Shown: piece by piece, positions 45,905 to 55,800 of the stretch
Layout: each line of letters starts with the position of its first letter
How positions within the stretch are numbered: the stretch's first letter is position 1
Notes under the pieces: generated by a model
Told to the model about the DNA's origin: nothing
Databases searched by the model: none
Seen by the model: the letters and a program-made list of their open reading frames with translations, nothing else
Translations under genes and position numbers: made by a program
Source: Vibrio ostreicida
GTDB lineage: Bacteria; Pseudomonadota; Gammaproteobacteria; Enterobacterales; Vibrionaceae
Direction: 5' to 3'
Length of the DNA: 64,000 nt
Assembly: GCF_013074385.2 (NCBI RefSeq)
Contig: NZ_JABEYA020000006.1
Location: 62,001 to 126,000, forward strand

Positions 45905-46078
45905 CGAATCTACGCCGTGTGTCCCGAATCTACGCCGAATCTACGCCTCCCGAATCTACGAATTTCGGTGTGTGTCCCGAATCTACGACACGAATCTACG
46001 CCTCCCGAATCTACGCCGAATCTACGAATTTCGGTGTGTGTCCCGAATCTACCGTCCCGAATCTACCGCGAATCTACC
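45886..46078 (+). repeat. CGAATCTACG array with three GGTGTGTGTCC cores
   Basis: Eleven copies of CGAATCTAC(G) are mixed with three full cores (45894-45904, 45967-45977, 46033-46043), each core preceded by AATTTC. Higher-order repeats of about 66-73 bp are visible. It is not a CRISPR array: there are no constant-length unique spacers. It lies at the right end of the Y1 element. Confidence 0.85.
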
Positions 46079-46202
46079 TCGTTTGACTTCGCATAAAAAC
46101 TAAAAATAAGCCGATTTTTGATGAATTGTCGCTCTGCTAAAGGGACCTATTGGGAGGTAAAGTAGCCCTCTATCTAAATTATTACCGATGAGAGAGGACG
46201 AC

Positions 46203-47531
46203 ATGGACTTTGGACATGATCCGATAAAACGCTTATTTTTCAAATTGTATTGGCCAACATTGACAGGAATGCTCACCATGGCGGCTTACCAGCTCGCTGA
46301 TGGCATTATTGTCGGTTACGGCGTTGGTAGCATGGCGCTAGCGGGCATCAGCATGAGCTTTCCACTTTTGTTCGTTGCAATCTCGCTGGCTATGTTAATT
46401 GGCATTGGCAGTAGTATGGTTGTCGCGATAAAGCTAGGAGAAAACCAACCCGCTGTAGCCAATCGAGTTTTCCACTATAGTTGTAGCTTTTCGGTATTGG
46501 TCTCTGTCGTATTAGCTTGTGTATTACTGGTGTTTATAGACACATGGGTTCGCTTACTCGGAGCCAGTGCAGATATCCAACCTTACCTAAAAGAATACAT
46601 AATATACTGGGCGATCTTTTTGCCTACGCTGTTCCTACGATTTAGTTTCGGCTTCTTTATTAATAACGACAAATCCCCCCATGTTTCACGCAATGCAAAT
46701 ATTTTATCCAGTATTCTCAACGTCGTGCTCGATATGTTCTTCGTCTTAGTTTTAGAGTGGGGCATAAAAGGGGCTGCTATTGCAACGGGTATTTCTCAAA
46801 CGATTGCAGTGATATACATGGGGTACCATTTCTATCTTGGTGAAAAACACCTTTCTTTTAAAAATTATGTGTTTCGGATACGTGATCGCGAACAAAAACG
46901 AATTATAGGATTAGGTTTTCCTATTTTTATCTCGGAAATCTCTGGTGCTCTGGCTTTTGCACTACTGAACAAAACAGTCATAGAACAAGGAGGAAGTGAG
47001 GCTGGCCCAGCTTTGGCGGTCATTAACTTCACGCTTTTCCTCGTGATGAAATTCCTTGTTGGTGCCGCTTTCTCTGTGCAACCCGTATTTGGTTTTAACC
47101 ACGGGGCAAAAAAGCCGCAACGCATCGAAGTGCTGCTCAGTTTTTCACTGAAATTCGTTTTTGTGATAGGCGTGTTGGCTTACATCCTCATCTACCTGTT
47201 CGCTGGGCAAATTGTCACTCTGTTCAATGTTGCTCACCCTAAAGAGGTACAGTTAGCGACTCAAGCATTGTTATTATTCTATCCGGCCACCGCCTTTATG
47301 GGCGCAAACTTGATATTTGGAGCCTACTTTCAATCGGTAGAAAAATTGAAAATTGCCACTAGCTTAGCGCTTATACGGGGTATTGTGTTAGTGGCCTTTT
47401 TCTTAATGATATTACCAAAACTTTTAGGGATAATGGGGGTATGGTTAGCTATGCCCTTGGCTGAGTTAGTGGCATTTTTGATCGCACTCCCTTTCATTCT
47501 ATCTAAGAGTAGTAAAGAAGAGTACGTGTAG
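46203..47531 (+). CDS. MATE-family efflux transporter
   Basis: 442 residues, starting MDFGHDPIKRLFFKLYWPT behind GAGAGAGGA. Twelve membrane helices in two MATE repeats. These pumps export cationic drugs or metabolites using Na+ or H+ gradients. Convergent with the AraC regulator, 6 bp apart; the two are enclosed by repeat arrays (46078 and 48654), so they may travel as a unit. Confidence 0.88.
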   Translation: MDFGHDPIKRLFFKLYWPTLTGMLTMAAYQLADGIIVGYGVGSMALAGISMSFPLLFVAISLAMLIGIGSSMVVAIKLGENQPAVANRVFHYSCSFSVLVSVVLACVLLVFIDTWVRLLGASADIQPYLKEYIIYWAIFLPTLFLRFSFGFFINNDKSPHVSRNANILSSILNVVLDMFFVLVLEWGIKGAAIATGISQTIAVIYMGYHFYLGEKHLSFKNYVFRIRDREQKRIIGLGFPIFISEISGALAFALLNKTVIEQGGSEAGPALAVINFTLFLVMKFLVGAAFSVQPVFGFNHGAKKPQRIEVLLSFSLKFVFVIGVLAYILIYLFAGQIVTLFNVAHPKEVQLATQALLLFYPATAFMGANLIFGAYFQSVEKLKIATSLALIRGIVLVAFFLMILPKLLGIMGVWLAMPLAELVAFLIALPFILSKSSKEEYV

Positions 47532-47537
47532 TTCAAA

Positions 47538-48386
47538 CTAATCACCCAGCGGCTTATTTGATGAGCTGCTGGCGGTCTTCGCTTGTTTTTTTCTCCACTG
47601 AGCTGGGGTCTGCCCTGTTACTTTTTTAAATTGTCGAATGAAGTGGGTGATATCTTTCCAATCCAACTCACTGGCGATTTCTTGAACCGATAGAGTACTG
47701 TGGGACAATCGGTAAGAGGCTTTCTTTATTCTAGCCTGACAGATCCACTCGCCAACCGTGAAACCGGTTTCCTTTTTAACGATGGTGGTGACATGGGAGG
47801 GAACGCGGTGCACCGCAGTGGCGACCTCTTTCAGCGAAATCGCACAATGACTATTTTGATTAATGAACCTTAATGCTTCTGAGGCTATTTTATTCATTGG
47901 GCTATGGTCGTTATCTACATTCATACCTCGGTATATATCACCGAACAATATCGAGAGATACGAGCGCAATAAGGGGGTTGATTCAACACCTGATTGATGA
48001 CTTTCGTTGCTCAAAGCTTCTAGAATCTGAATCAGCAAAGCAAGTCGCCTTACATCAACGGGCACGGTAGGCATAGACCCATCGGTCACTCGCTGAAAAG
48101 GCTGCATCAATAGACTGTCTTCATTGATGCCTAAACAACCAATACAAAAAGACACCAAATACATATCAGCCTGCTCAGCTCTGACTGTTTTATGCGGTAC
48201 TCCGGGAGGAATAATGATGATTGCCGGCGCAGCAATTCGTAGGTTTTCACCATAAACCATCTCGACAAAGCCTTTGGTCAGTAAGGCCAGCCGGTGTTCT
48301 GGATGATGGGCGGTGTGCCCATGCCCTTCAAATGACATGTCAACGAAGTTCTCGACGTTGACATTATGAATGTGCTCCATCAGCAA
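47538..48386 (-). CDS. AraC-family transcriptional regulator
   Basis: 282 residues. A cupin-type N-terminal sensing domain (HPEHRLALLTKGFVEMVYG) is followed by a C-terminal AraC double helix-turn-helix (LKEVATAVHRVPSHVTTIVK and FIRQFKKVTGQTPAQWRKK). It probably responds to a small ligand and may control the MATE pump it converges with. Confidence 0.88.
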   Translation of the reverse strand: MLMEHIHNVNVENFVDMSFEGHGHTAHHPEHRLALLTKGFVEMVYGENLRIAAPAIIIIPPGVPHKTVRAEQADMYLVSFCIGCLGINEDSLLMQPFQRVTDGSMPTVPVDVRRLALLIQILEALSNESHQSGVESTPLLRSYLSILFGDIYRGMNVDNDHSPMNKIASEALRFINQNSHCAISLKEVATAVHRVPSHVTTIVKKETGFTVGEWICQARIKKASYRLSHSTLSVQEIASELDWKDITHFIRQFKKVTGQTPAQWRKKQAKTASSSSNKPLGD

Positions 48387-48653
48387 TTCCTTCGGTCATG
48401 AATCATAATATTTACCTTAACGTTGACACTATTGTCTTGAGTGTCAATCAACGAGGATGAACGCCGACAAGCTATAACTCATGGTTATTCGAACATTGTA
48501 TTTGAGAGTGGTTCGTTGATCTCGGTGAATGACGTCCTCTGATTCACTCCGCAGAATCGTAGTGAAAGACTGACGTTGCTCACCAGACAAGCGATTTTGT
48601 CACACTCTTTGTCATTCAGTAAATACGCCATTTAAAAAAATCTATCATCTTGA
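48387..48653 (+). other. Intergenic region, promoter side of the AraC gene
   Basis: No gene seen. The promoter for the leftward regulator should be near 48390-48450. The repeat array begins at its right edge. Confidence 0.35.
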
Positions 48654-48745
48654 GGTGCCTGTCCTAAATTAAGCTAAGGTGCCCATCTTGAGGTGCCTGT
48701 CCCGAAAAGGTGTGTGTCCCGAAAAGGTGTGCGAAAAGGTGTGTT
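48646..48745 (+). repeat. Mixed GGTGCCTGTCC and GGTGTGTGTCC cores with repeated flanks
   Basis: Cores at 48654-48664 and 48692-48703 (GGTGCCTGTCC type) each follow CATCTTGA; a GGTGTGTGTCCC core at 48709-48720 is joined by three CGAAAAGGTGTG units. This is the one site where the two core types sit side by side, which links the two families. Confidence 0.8.
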
Positions 48746-48996
48746 TAGAAAATGGCGTGATTCTCCTCGCAAACGTAAAAATTATTAATAAATCCGACAC
48801 GTTAACTATTGATTTGGTGAGATTGACAACACCTTTTTCTATAAAATACCCCCGAAAGTTTATCTCACTATTGAGTTCTGTTTTGGCACGGGCTTGATGC
48901 ATTGAGTAATTGGGTGGGCTAGGTCATGAAGAGACTTAATCCGTAAGCGAATATTGCCCGTTGAACGTGATTTTAACCTATGTTGTGGAATTAATA

Positions 48997-50629
48997 ATGA
49001 GATTAAATTGTCGGTTTATTTTAACCAGTCAGCTCAAGCCTGAGCACCTATCCTATATTGTGTTACCAGAAAAATTACTGTGGCAGATGCGGGGTTATAA
49101 AAGCGCGAGAGAGATTCACGATTTGTTACCGGCTGTTTTGCAGTGGCCTCTTGAACCTTATGCTAAGAAAGATGTCACCACGTATCTTGAGCACTTAAAA
49201 CGGGAACTCAAAAAAGGCCAGTCTGTCGCATTATCTATGTTACCTCACTCTTCACCGGTGTCGGAAGCACAATTCAGCAGCGAACCGCTTTTAGCACGAA
49301 AAGTCGCAGAGCTTGAAGATGCGCCACCAACGTACCGAAAAGCAAATTACGCACCGATTACGGATAACACGAGACTAGCGCCCAATATTACCTATGTGCC
49401 TGTCGAGCCGATGCCGGAGCATAAAATCGTGGTTGAATTCGCTGGGCAATGGGGCAATACACCGGCTTATTTAGCGTTAAGTAAGACGAACAGTCAAAGC
49501 AACGACAAAGCCAGTCCAAGGCGTGATAGGGCTACCTCACACCGAAACCTTGCTCTTTTTAAGGGGTTAGAGACTGAAAACAGAAGTCTGTATATGAATA
49601 TTCCTTGCTCGGGTTTACCACCTATCCAGTTCAAATTGGCGATGATATTGAACCAGTAGAAAAAGACACTGAAATGGGCGAGTGGGATAATGTATTAATT
49701 CCTGTTTTGCCCATTGTTAAAAAAAGCAATGGTATGGCGCTGCGTAATAAGGGTTACGTCTACATCATCTGGAACAATCAAATATGGCGAGAGTTGGCCA
49801 TTCAATCCAATGGTTATTTTCGCGATGTAAACCTCTATTATTATCGAAACAAAGCATACACCTTCCGCCACCTAAATATTGACCTGAGTACTCTGTTTCC
49901 AGACAATCATTACGGATCGGAGCCATTTGAAATCAAACAAAATGGGAGAGTTGTGTGCCGCAGTGAATTGTCTGAAAATGAAACTGAGCGTGTGTTTGGT
50001 TTAATTGAAGAAGAGGTTGAATTGGTCCTTCCGAATGCAGACCTAGAGCCGATGACATGCCACTGCCGCACATTTGGGTCCCCTACAAACTTAAAGGTGA
50101 AGTGCAAGAGTCGCTGTTTCTGCACTATAGCGAACAAGCTTTAAACTGTGACCAAATGACAGCCCTTGAAGCCGACCCTGCTGCTTGCGCCATGCCGCTC
50201 AATGAATTGAGTCAATACAGCGAGAGCCAAGCCTTTTCTGAATCAGGGGACAACGTTTTATGTCTTACACATTCGGCGCAAGACGCAACAGGCGGCGGAT
50301 TACTTAACGCGCAGCAAGACACCAATATTGCCGGTGTCAACCTGTCTAATGTGGCTGGGCTGGCGATTGAGTATCGCAAAGAATGGACAGTGGATGAACC
50401 CGATGACTTCTTTGAACTGAAAAACGCAGAGCTTCAGTGGTCTTCAAGAGCCTATTTTCGCTCTGCCGCGACCAATGAACAAGGCAATTTGATGCTAAGG
50501 TTTCCTGCGCCTCCTCCTGAGGTCAAACAGGTGGATATTTTACGTGGCGCTCACTGTGATCAAGGGCGCGGCGTGCAGCATTACGTGTTGGTTGAAAGCA
50601 ATGTGTCAGTTTCTGAACTGATAGGATAA
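48997..50629 (+). pseudogene. Large hypothetical gene split by two frameshifts
   Basis: Three frames overlap and read on as one ~540-residue protein. Frame 1 (48997 to ~49600) ends in NRSLYMNIP; frame 2 continues GFTTYPVQIGDDIEP to ~50055; frame 3 continues PLPHIWVPYKLKGEVQESLF to 50629. No signal peptide. Family not recognised. It directly precedes two lipoproteins and the OmpA-domain giant, 5 bp before the first, so it is the first gene of that operon. Decay and sequence error are both possible. Confidence 0.65.
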
Positions 50630-50634
50630 CAATA

Positions 50635-51735
50635 ATGAAAAAATGGTTTATCGGTTTGATGTTGGCCGCCCAATTGGTTGGGTGTGGCACCGAGTCTGAC
50701 CAAGAAAACACGCCGCCTCGTCAATATACCAAACAAGAATTATACCCAGACCGCCACTATGTGACGGAAAACAATTGGTATGAAATGGTAGAGAGTGAAA
50801 GAATTCACTTTATCGATGGTAAGGATCGCAGCCAAATTCAACCTTTTCCCAAATATTATATTTATCGCGCCAAAGAGTGGCCGAGAGAAGATCTTAATGA
50901 TGCCCGCTCTTATGATTTGCCGCGCGTTCAATTTTACTGGGCCAATATGGGCGATAAGCACGACCCTCTGTACACCTCTTATGAAGGCCAAACCAAAATC
51001 TGGAGCATGAAAACCGATGGCACCGATTTACGCTTAGTGCTAGATAATATGACCAGTGATGGCTACGGGAAAATGGTGCGCTCGCCAGATAACCGCTACC
51101 TTGCCTATGGCAATGGTCGAGAAAAGCGGGTGTACGATTTAAAAACCGGTGAGACTTATTCATTGGCCCACGGTTATGGTATTCCGCGTTTTGTTTGGAC
51201 CGAAGACAGCAAAACACTGTATTTTACTGATACAAGAAGCCTTATTTATCAATGGGATATTGAAAATAAGGAGGTGGTGCCGTCCGATCTTAAAATGACG
51301 GACACGAACGTGTTTTATGAAGGTAATCTTTATTCTGTTAAAGCGGCAGGGGTGGTTATGTACCGAGGTACTTCCAATGAAATTGAGAGGAAAGCCACAT
51401 GGTTTAAAGGACTTGATGTGGAAGATGCAATCTCTCTCGATCGTTCCATTAGCCCAACAGGTAAATATGCTTGGGCGGCCAATCGAAAACATCATTTTAA
51501 AGCTGATATAGAAAAAGGAACGGCACAAATAATGAAATCGAGCATGATGCCTTATATTTTAGGCCTCAATGGCCGTTTTGGTGGCAGTAAACATATGACT
51601 ACTTTTACCGTAAGAGACTATCAAACAGACAAAGCCTGGCGATGGCGGCCATTGGGGATGAACCGAACCATAGAGCATAATAGCCTATATAATGCCTTTG
51701 CCAATAATGGCCTCTGGTTTAAGGAGGCGCAATAA
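50635..51735 (+). CDS. Lipoprotein A with beta-propeller-like repeats
   Basis: 366 residues. A lipobox is present (LMLAAQLVGCG, Cys18). The body has propeller-type strands (LYTSYEGQTKIWSMKTDGTD, MVRSPDNRYLAYGNG, TEDSKTLYFTD), as in TolB-like or WD-type folds. It is nearly identical to the next gene except in a ~35-residue patch (around 240-275). The role is unknown; it could be the protective partner of a neighbouring toxin or a surface component. Confidence 0.7.
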   Translation: MKKWFIGLMLAAQLVGCGTESDQENTPPRQYTKQELYPDRHYVTENNWYEMVESERIHFIDGKDRSQIQPFPKYYIYRAKEWPREDLNDARSYDLPRVQFYWANMGDKHDPLYTSYEGQTKIWSMKTDGTDLRLVLDNMTSDGYGKMVRSPDNRYLAYGNGREKRVYDLKTGETYSLAHGYGIPRFVWTEDSKTLYFTDTRSLIYQWDIENKEVVPSDLKMTDTNVFYEGNLYSVKAAGVVMYRGTSNEIERKATWFKGLDVEDAISLDRSISPTGKYAWAANRKHHFKADIEKGTAQIMKSSMMPYILGLNGRFGGSKHMTTFTVRDYQTDKAWRWRPLGMNRTIEHNSLYNAFANNGLWFKEAQ

Positions 51736-51782
51736 TGATAAACACCGAAAAACGCCGCCCCATTCCTGATAGGATAACAATA

Positions 51783-52883
51783 ATGAAAAAATGGTTTATC
51801 GGTTTGATGTTGGCCGCCCAATTGGTTGGGTGTGGCACCGAGTCTGACCAAGAAAACACGCCGCCTCGTCAATATACCAAACAAGAATTATACCCAGACC
51901 GCCACTATGTGACAGAAAGCAATTGGTATGAAATGGTAGAGAGTGAAAAAATTCACTTTATCGATGGTAAGGATCGCAGCCAAATTCAACCCTTTCCCAA
52001 ATATTATATTTATCGCGCCAAAGAGTGGCCGAGAGAAGATCTCAATGATGCCCGCTCTTATGATTTGCCCCGGGTTCAATTTTACTGGGCCAATATGGGC
52101 GATAAGCACGACCCTCTGTACACCTCTTATGAAGGGCAAACCAAAATCTGGAGCATGAAAACCGATGGCACTGACTTGCGCTTAGTGCTGGATAATATGA
52201 CTACTGGCGGCTATGGGAAAATGGTGCGCTCGCCAGATAATCGCTACCTTGCTTACGGTAACGGGGACGAAAAGCGGGTGTACGATTTAAAAACCGGTGA
52301 GACTTATTCATTGGCCGATTATTATGGCATTCCGCGTTTTGTTTGGACCGAAGACAGTAAAACACTGTATTTTACCGATACCAGAAGCCTTATCTATCAA
52401 TGGGATATTGAAACCAAACAAGTGGTGCCGTCGGATCTTCCAATGACGGATACCAATGTGTTTTATCAAGGTAACCTATACTCAGTAAAACATTTTGGAG
52501 TAATAAAGTATGCAGGGCTTTCGAACCAAAAGATGAAGCAAGTCTCTTGGGGTAAAGAGCTTAGTATCGCTGATGCACGATCGTTGGATAGATCTATCAG
52601 CCCAACAGGTAAATATGCCTGGGCGGCCAGTCGAAAATATCATTTTAAAGTTGATATGGAAAAAGAAACGGCGCAAAGAATGAAATCGAGCATGATGCCT
52701 TATATTTTGGGTCTCAATGGCCGCTTTGGTGGCAGCAAACATATGACCACCTTTACCGTAAGAGACTATGAAAAAGATAAAGCATGGGAATGGCGGCCAT
52801 TGGGGATGAACCGAACCATAAAGCATAATAGCCTATATAATGCCTTTGCCAATAATGGCCTCTGGTTTAAGGAGGCGCAATAA
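51783..52883 (+). CDS. Lipoprotein B, tandem paralogue of A
   Basis: 366 residues from the ATG at 51783, which has the same leader as gene A (GATAGGATAACAATA). A longer in-frame start at 51735 is unlikely because it hides the lipobox. N- and C-terminal parts are almost the same as in A. The middle differs: IKYAGLSNQKMKQVSWGKEL here, MYRGTSNEIERKATWFKGLD in A. The 48 bp between the genes encode MINTEKRRPIPDR, matching neither gene end, perhaps a scrap of a lost copy. The stop overlaps the next ATG (TAATG). Confidence 0.72.
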   Translation: MKKWFIGLMLAAQLVGCGTESDQENTPPRQYTKQELYPDRHYVTESNWYEMVESEKIHFIDGKDRSQIQPFPKYYIYRAKEWPREDLNDARSYDLPRVQFYWANMGDKHDPLYTSYEGQTKIWSMKTDGTDLRLVLDNMTTGGYGKMVRSPDNRYLAYGNGDEKRVYDLKTGETYSLADYYGIPRFVWTEDSKTLYFTDTRSLIYQWDIETKQVVPSDLPMTDTNVFYQGNLYSVKHFGVIKYAGLSNQKMKQVSWGKELSIADARSLDRSISPTGKYAWAASRKYHFKVDMEKETAQRMKSSMMPYILGLNGRFGGSKHMTTFTVRDYEKDKAWEWRPLGMNRTIKHNSLYNAFANNGLWFKEAQ

Positions 52884-55800
52884 TGGCTAAGCAATATACC
52901 GATGAGTACTTTTTATTTGGCACTCACTTTAAACAGTATAAAAATGATGACGATCAGATGGTTTTTGATGATTGGCATCAATCGGCCGATCTTACCGCCG
53001 AAGAAACGCTTAGCGAAAAAATTCGCCCCATCCCTTATGCGCCAGTAATGGTTAATGCATTAACGGCAGCGGATAATCGCCAGCTTTGGGCCACCGACCA
53101 TCTTGGTAAACTGATGAACTTAGGCCTTGGCCAGCCAAGTAGTGATAGCCTAGTCCCTGATCCGGAGAACCCGCAAACGGCCGATACCCCAGATCTGATT
53201 CTATTGCACCATGGCTCGCGGGTAACCCGCCTAAACAGTCAACATTATGAACTTAGCTTTCCGCCCGTTAAGCTACTGGCGCATTTAATCAGTAATACCG
53301 CCATTTCAGTCACGCAGTTAGGTGGCGCGTTGAAATCCTTGGCAAAAGAAGTATTGCCGAAGTATCAAGGTATTAATTTTACCCCAACGCAAATCTTGCC
53401 GAGCCAGCTTGCGCCCGCCTATCAAGCCAGCATAGGCAGCACGCTAAAGGATGATCAGCTGGCGTACAATAATTGGCGAGAAGAGAAGATGGCCAGTCCA
53501 GAGAAGCCGATTAAGGGCTTTGTGGTGCCCAGTTATCATACGCTTGCCGTGGTATTTAGTGACCCACTGTATAACGGCGCCGAGGTCTCGCTGATTCGGC
53601 CAATCGAGCAGTTTGATGCCGATAACCCAGAGGCGGCCACCGAAGACGTGGTGGCAAGCGCATGGGTGACTAAAGTAGAGAGACAAGGCAATCAAGACTA
53701 TTTGCCTTGCGCGTTATTTAATCTTGACCCTGAAGAGATAGACACTGGGTTTTATTTGCTGCGCATTAAGTTTTGGCGAAATGAGTATGAGCGAGCAAAT
53801 CAAGGCGCTAAGCTTCCAGATAGCGTCACCAAAAGTAACCTCAGCCATGATTTTTGCAAAAGAGAAGTCGATGATGATAGACCTCAAGATGTTTACTCCT
53901 ATGAGCTGCATGAACGCTTGGTTTTTCGCGCCAATGGTGGGCTTGGTAAAATTGCCCATGTGTGCGGCGATATGCTGTCTCTTGAAGAATTGATCATCCA
54001 TCAATTTCCCAATCAACTGCCAGAATACCAAGACTACGTCAGTGAAGGTCAGTTTTATCAAGCCGACGCGGTGGCAGGCATTGGCGCGTTTTCTCTTTCA
54101 ACCCAAGCGATCAAAACCTATGACGCGCTGGCAAACGATGTGAGCTTAATGGATGGCCTCGCGTTCATTAACGCACCGGCTGAAATTGCCGCCACCATAG
54201 GCAGTGCGTTTAAAGATAACATCGATCAAGCCTTTATCCCTGAGATTGCGATTGCTGGAATCGCCTTTAGAGAAGCGGTATCGGCCAATCGCGAGGCTTT
54301 TAGCACTTGGAACCAAGCCCAGCGTATCGTACGGCAAAATTTAACATTTGAACGAACGCTGGCGCTGATTTTTAAAAAATATGTGGCCGATGGTGACTAC
54401 CTAAGTCGTGAGTTAGAGGCGATTAAAAGGCTCTACAACAATAGACAATACACGCGAGTTGTTGGGCGGTTGTCTCAATCATGGGGATCGCTGACCTCCA
54501 CAGGATTGCCGGCTCTGGCCACCGCGACCGAGATGATGAATTTTTACAATTCTTATCAAACGTTTTCCGAGATGAAAGACAGCGCCGACAGTGCGTTTAA
54601 ACAGCTAGAGGATTTGTCACAAAGTTACTTAGAGCAAGTGACCTTTGTGCACAAATCGAACGCAAAAGAAAAATGGAAGAATAAAGCACAATCTTTGCAG
54701 GATCGGCTGGGGGAGACGGCGCGTATTCGTGTCGATAAGCAAGGCATTGCGTTGAATCTCAATTTCCAATTCAACTCGGCTGAGGTCAGCAATGAACTGA
54801 AACCCCTTCATAATGATTTTGCCCATCTTTGTGAGACGTTGTGCCGCTTGTTAGAAGACAACCTAAGCTATCAGGTGGTGATTGAGGGGCATGCAGGGCC
54901 AATAGGCAGTGAGAAAAACAATCGCGAGCTTTCCAAACGGCGAGCGGAGTTTGTCACCGAGGCCATTTTAAGTTTTACCCAAGACACCCAAGCACTTAAA
55001 AAACGCATTCATTATCTCTACTTTGGCAGTGCGCGCCGTTACTATGACGATGAAAGCCAATATCAAGACCATGACGACCGCTCCGACAGCGCAGACATCG
55101 CCATTGACCGCAGAGTCGAAGTGCGTTTGGTGGTCCCTGATTTTGCCGTGTCTTTGCCGCCCAGCCGAACCGGTTCGCTCAAACTAGAAAGCATGCATCA
55201 GCTATGGCAAGGCTACCTAATGGACGCAGAAAAACAGAAAGGTGAAATGCTGCAATCGGCGATTGGCGGGCTGTGTGGTATTGCCATGTTTACCCCTCTT
55301 GCGCCTGCGGCGAGTGCCTATTTTATCGGCTCAGCCAGTTTGGATGTGCTAGACACCGCTTTTACCTTGCTCGATGAAATGTATAACCTTAGAGTGTATA
55401 ACTCGTTTAAAGAGATGTTTGAGAAAAAAAGTGAACTTCAGACACTGGACAAAATTAACCGCCAGATCATGCGGGAATATCGCAACATCAATACAAGTAT
55501 TGAAGCCCAAGAACTCAATGCAGAGCAGTTGGCTGATCACTTAGGGAATCAAGACTTGCCCAAGGAATTGCTGAAACGTTTTCTTCTTAGGGCGTATGCC
55601 ATTAATAATTTGATTGAGTTGTTGACGCGCATCCGTTTAAAAGAGACTTTCAGCCCCTTTGCAACACGTGAGAGTGTTGTCAAAGCCTACCAGCTTGACC
55701 ATTTTATCGAAACCTATGTGATGAGTGACAACTGGGAAATTCCCGAGTATAGCTACAATAGCCTTGCGCAAAACTGGCTCAATCGCTTCTCTGTCCCATT

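Noticed and set aside
45886..46078. CRISPR-like array
   Set aside because: Repeat length and spacing are irregular, spacers are not unique, no cas genes are nearby, and the units are copies of the DNA flanking a core.
45808..46103. Overlapping frames of 68-92 codons in three phases
   Set aside because: They are translations of the CGAATCTACG array and have repetitive, meaningless sequence.
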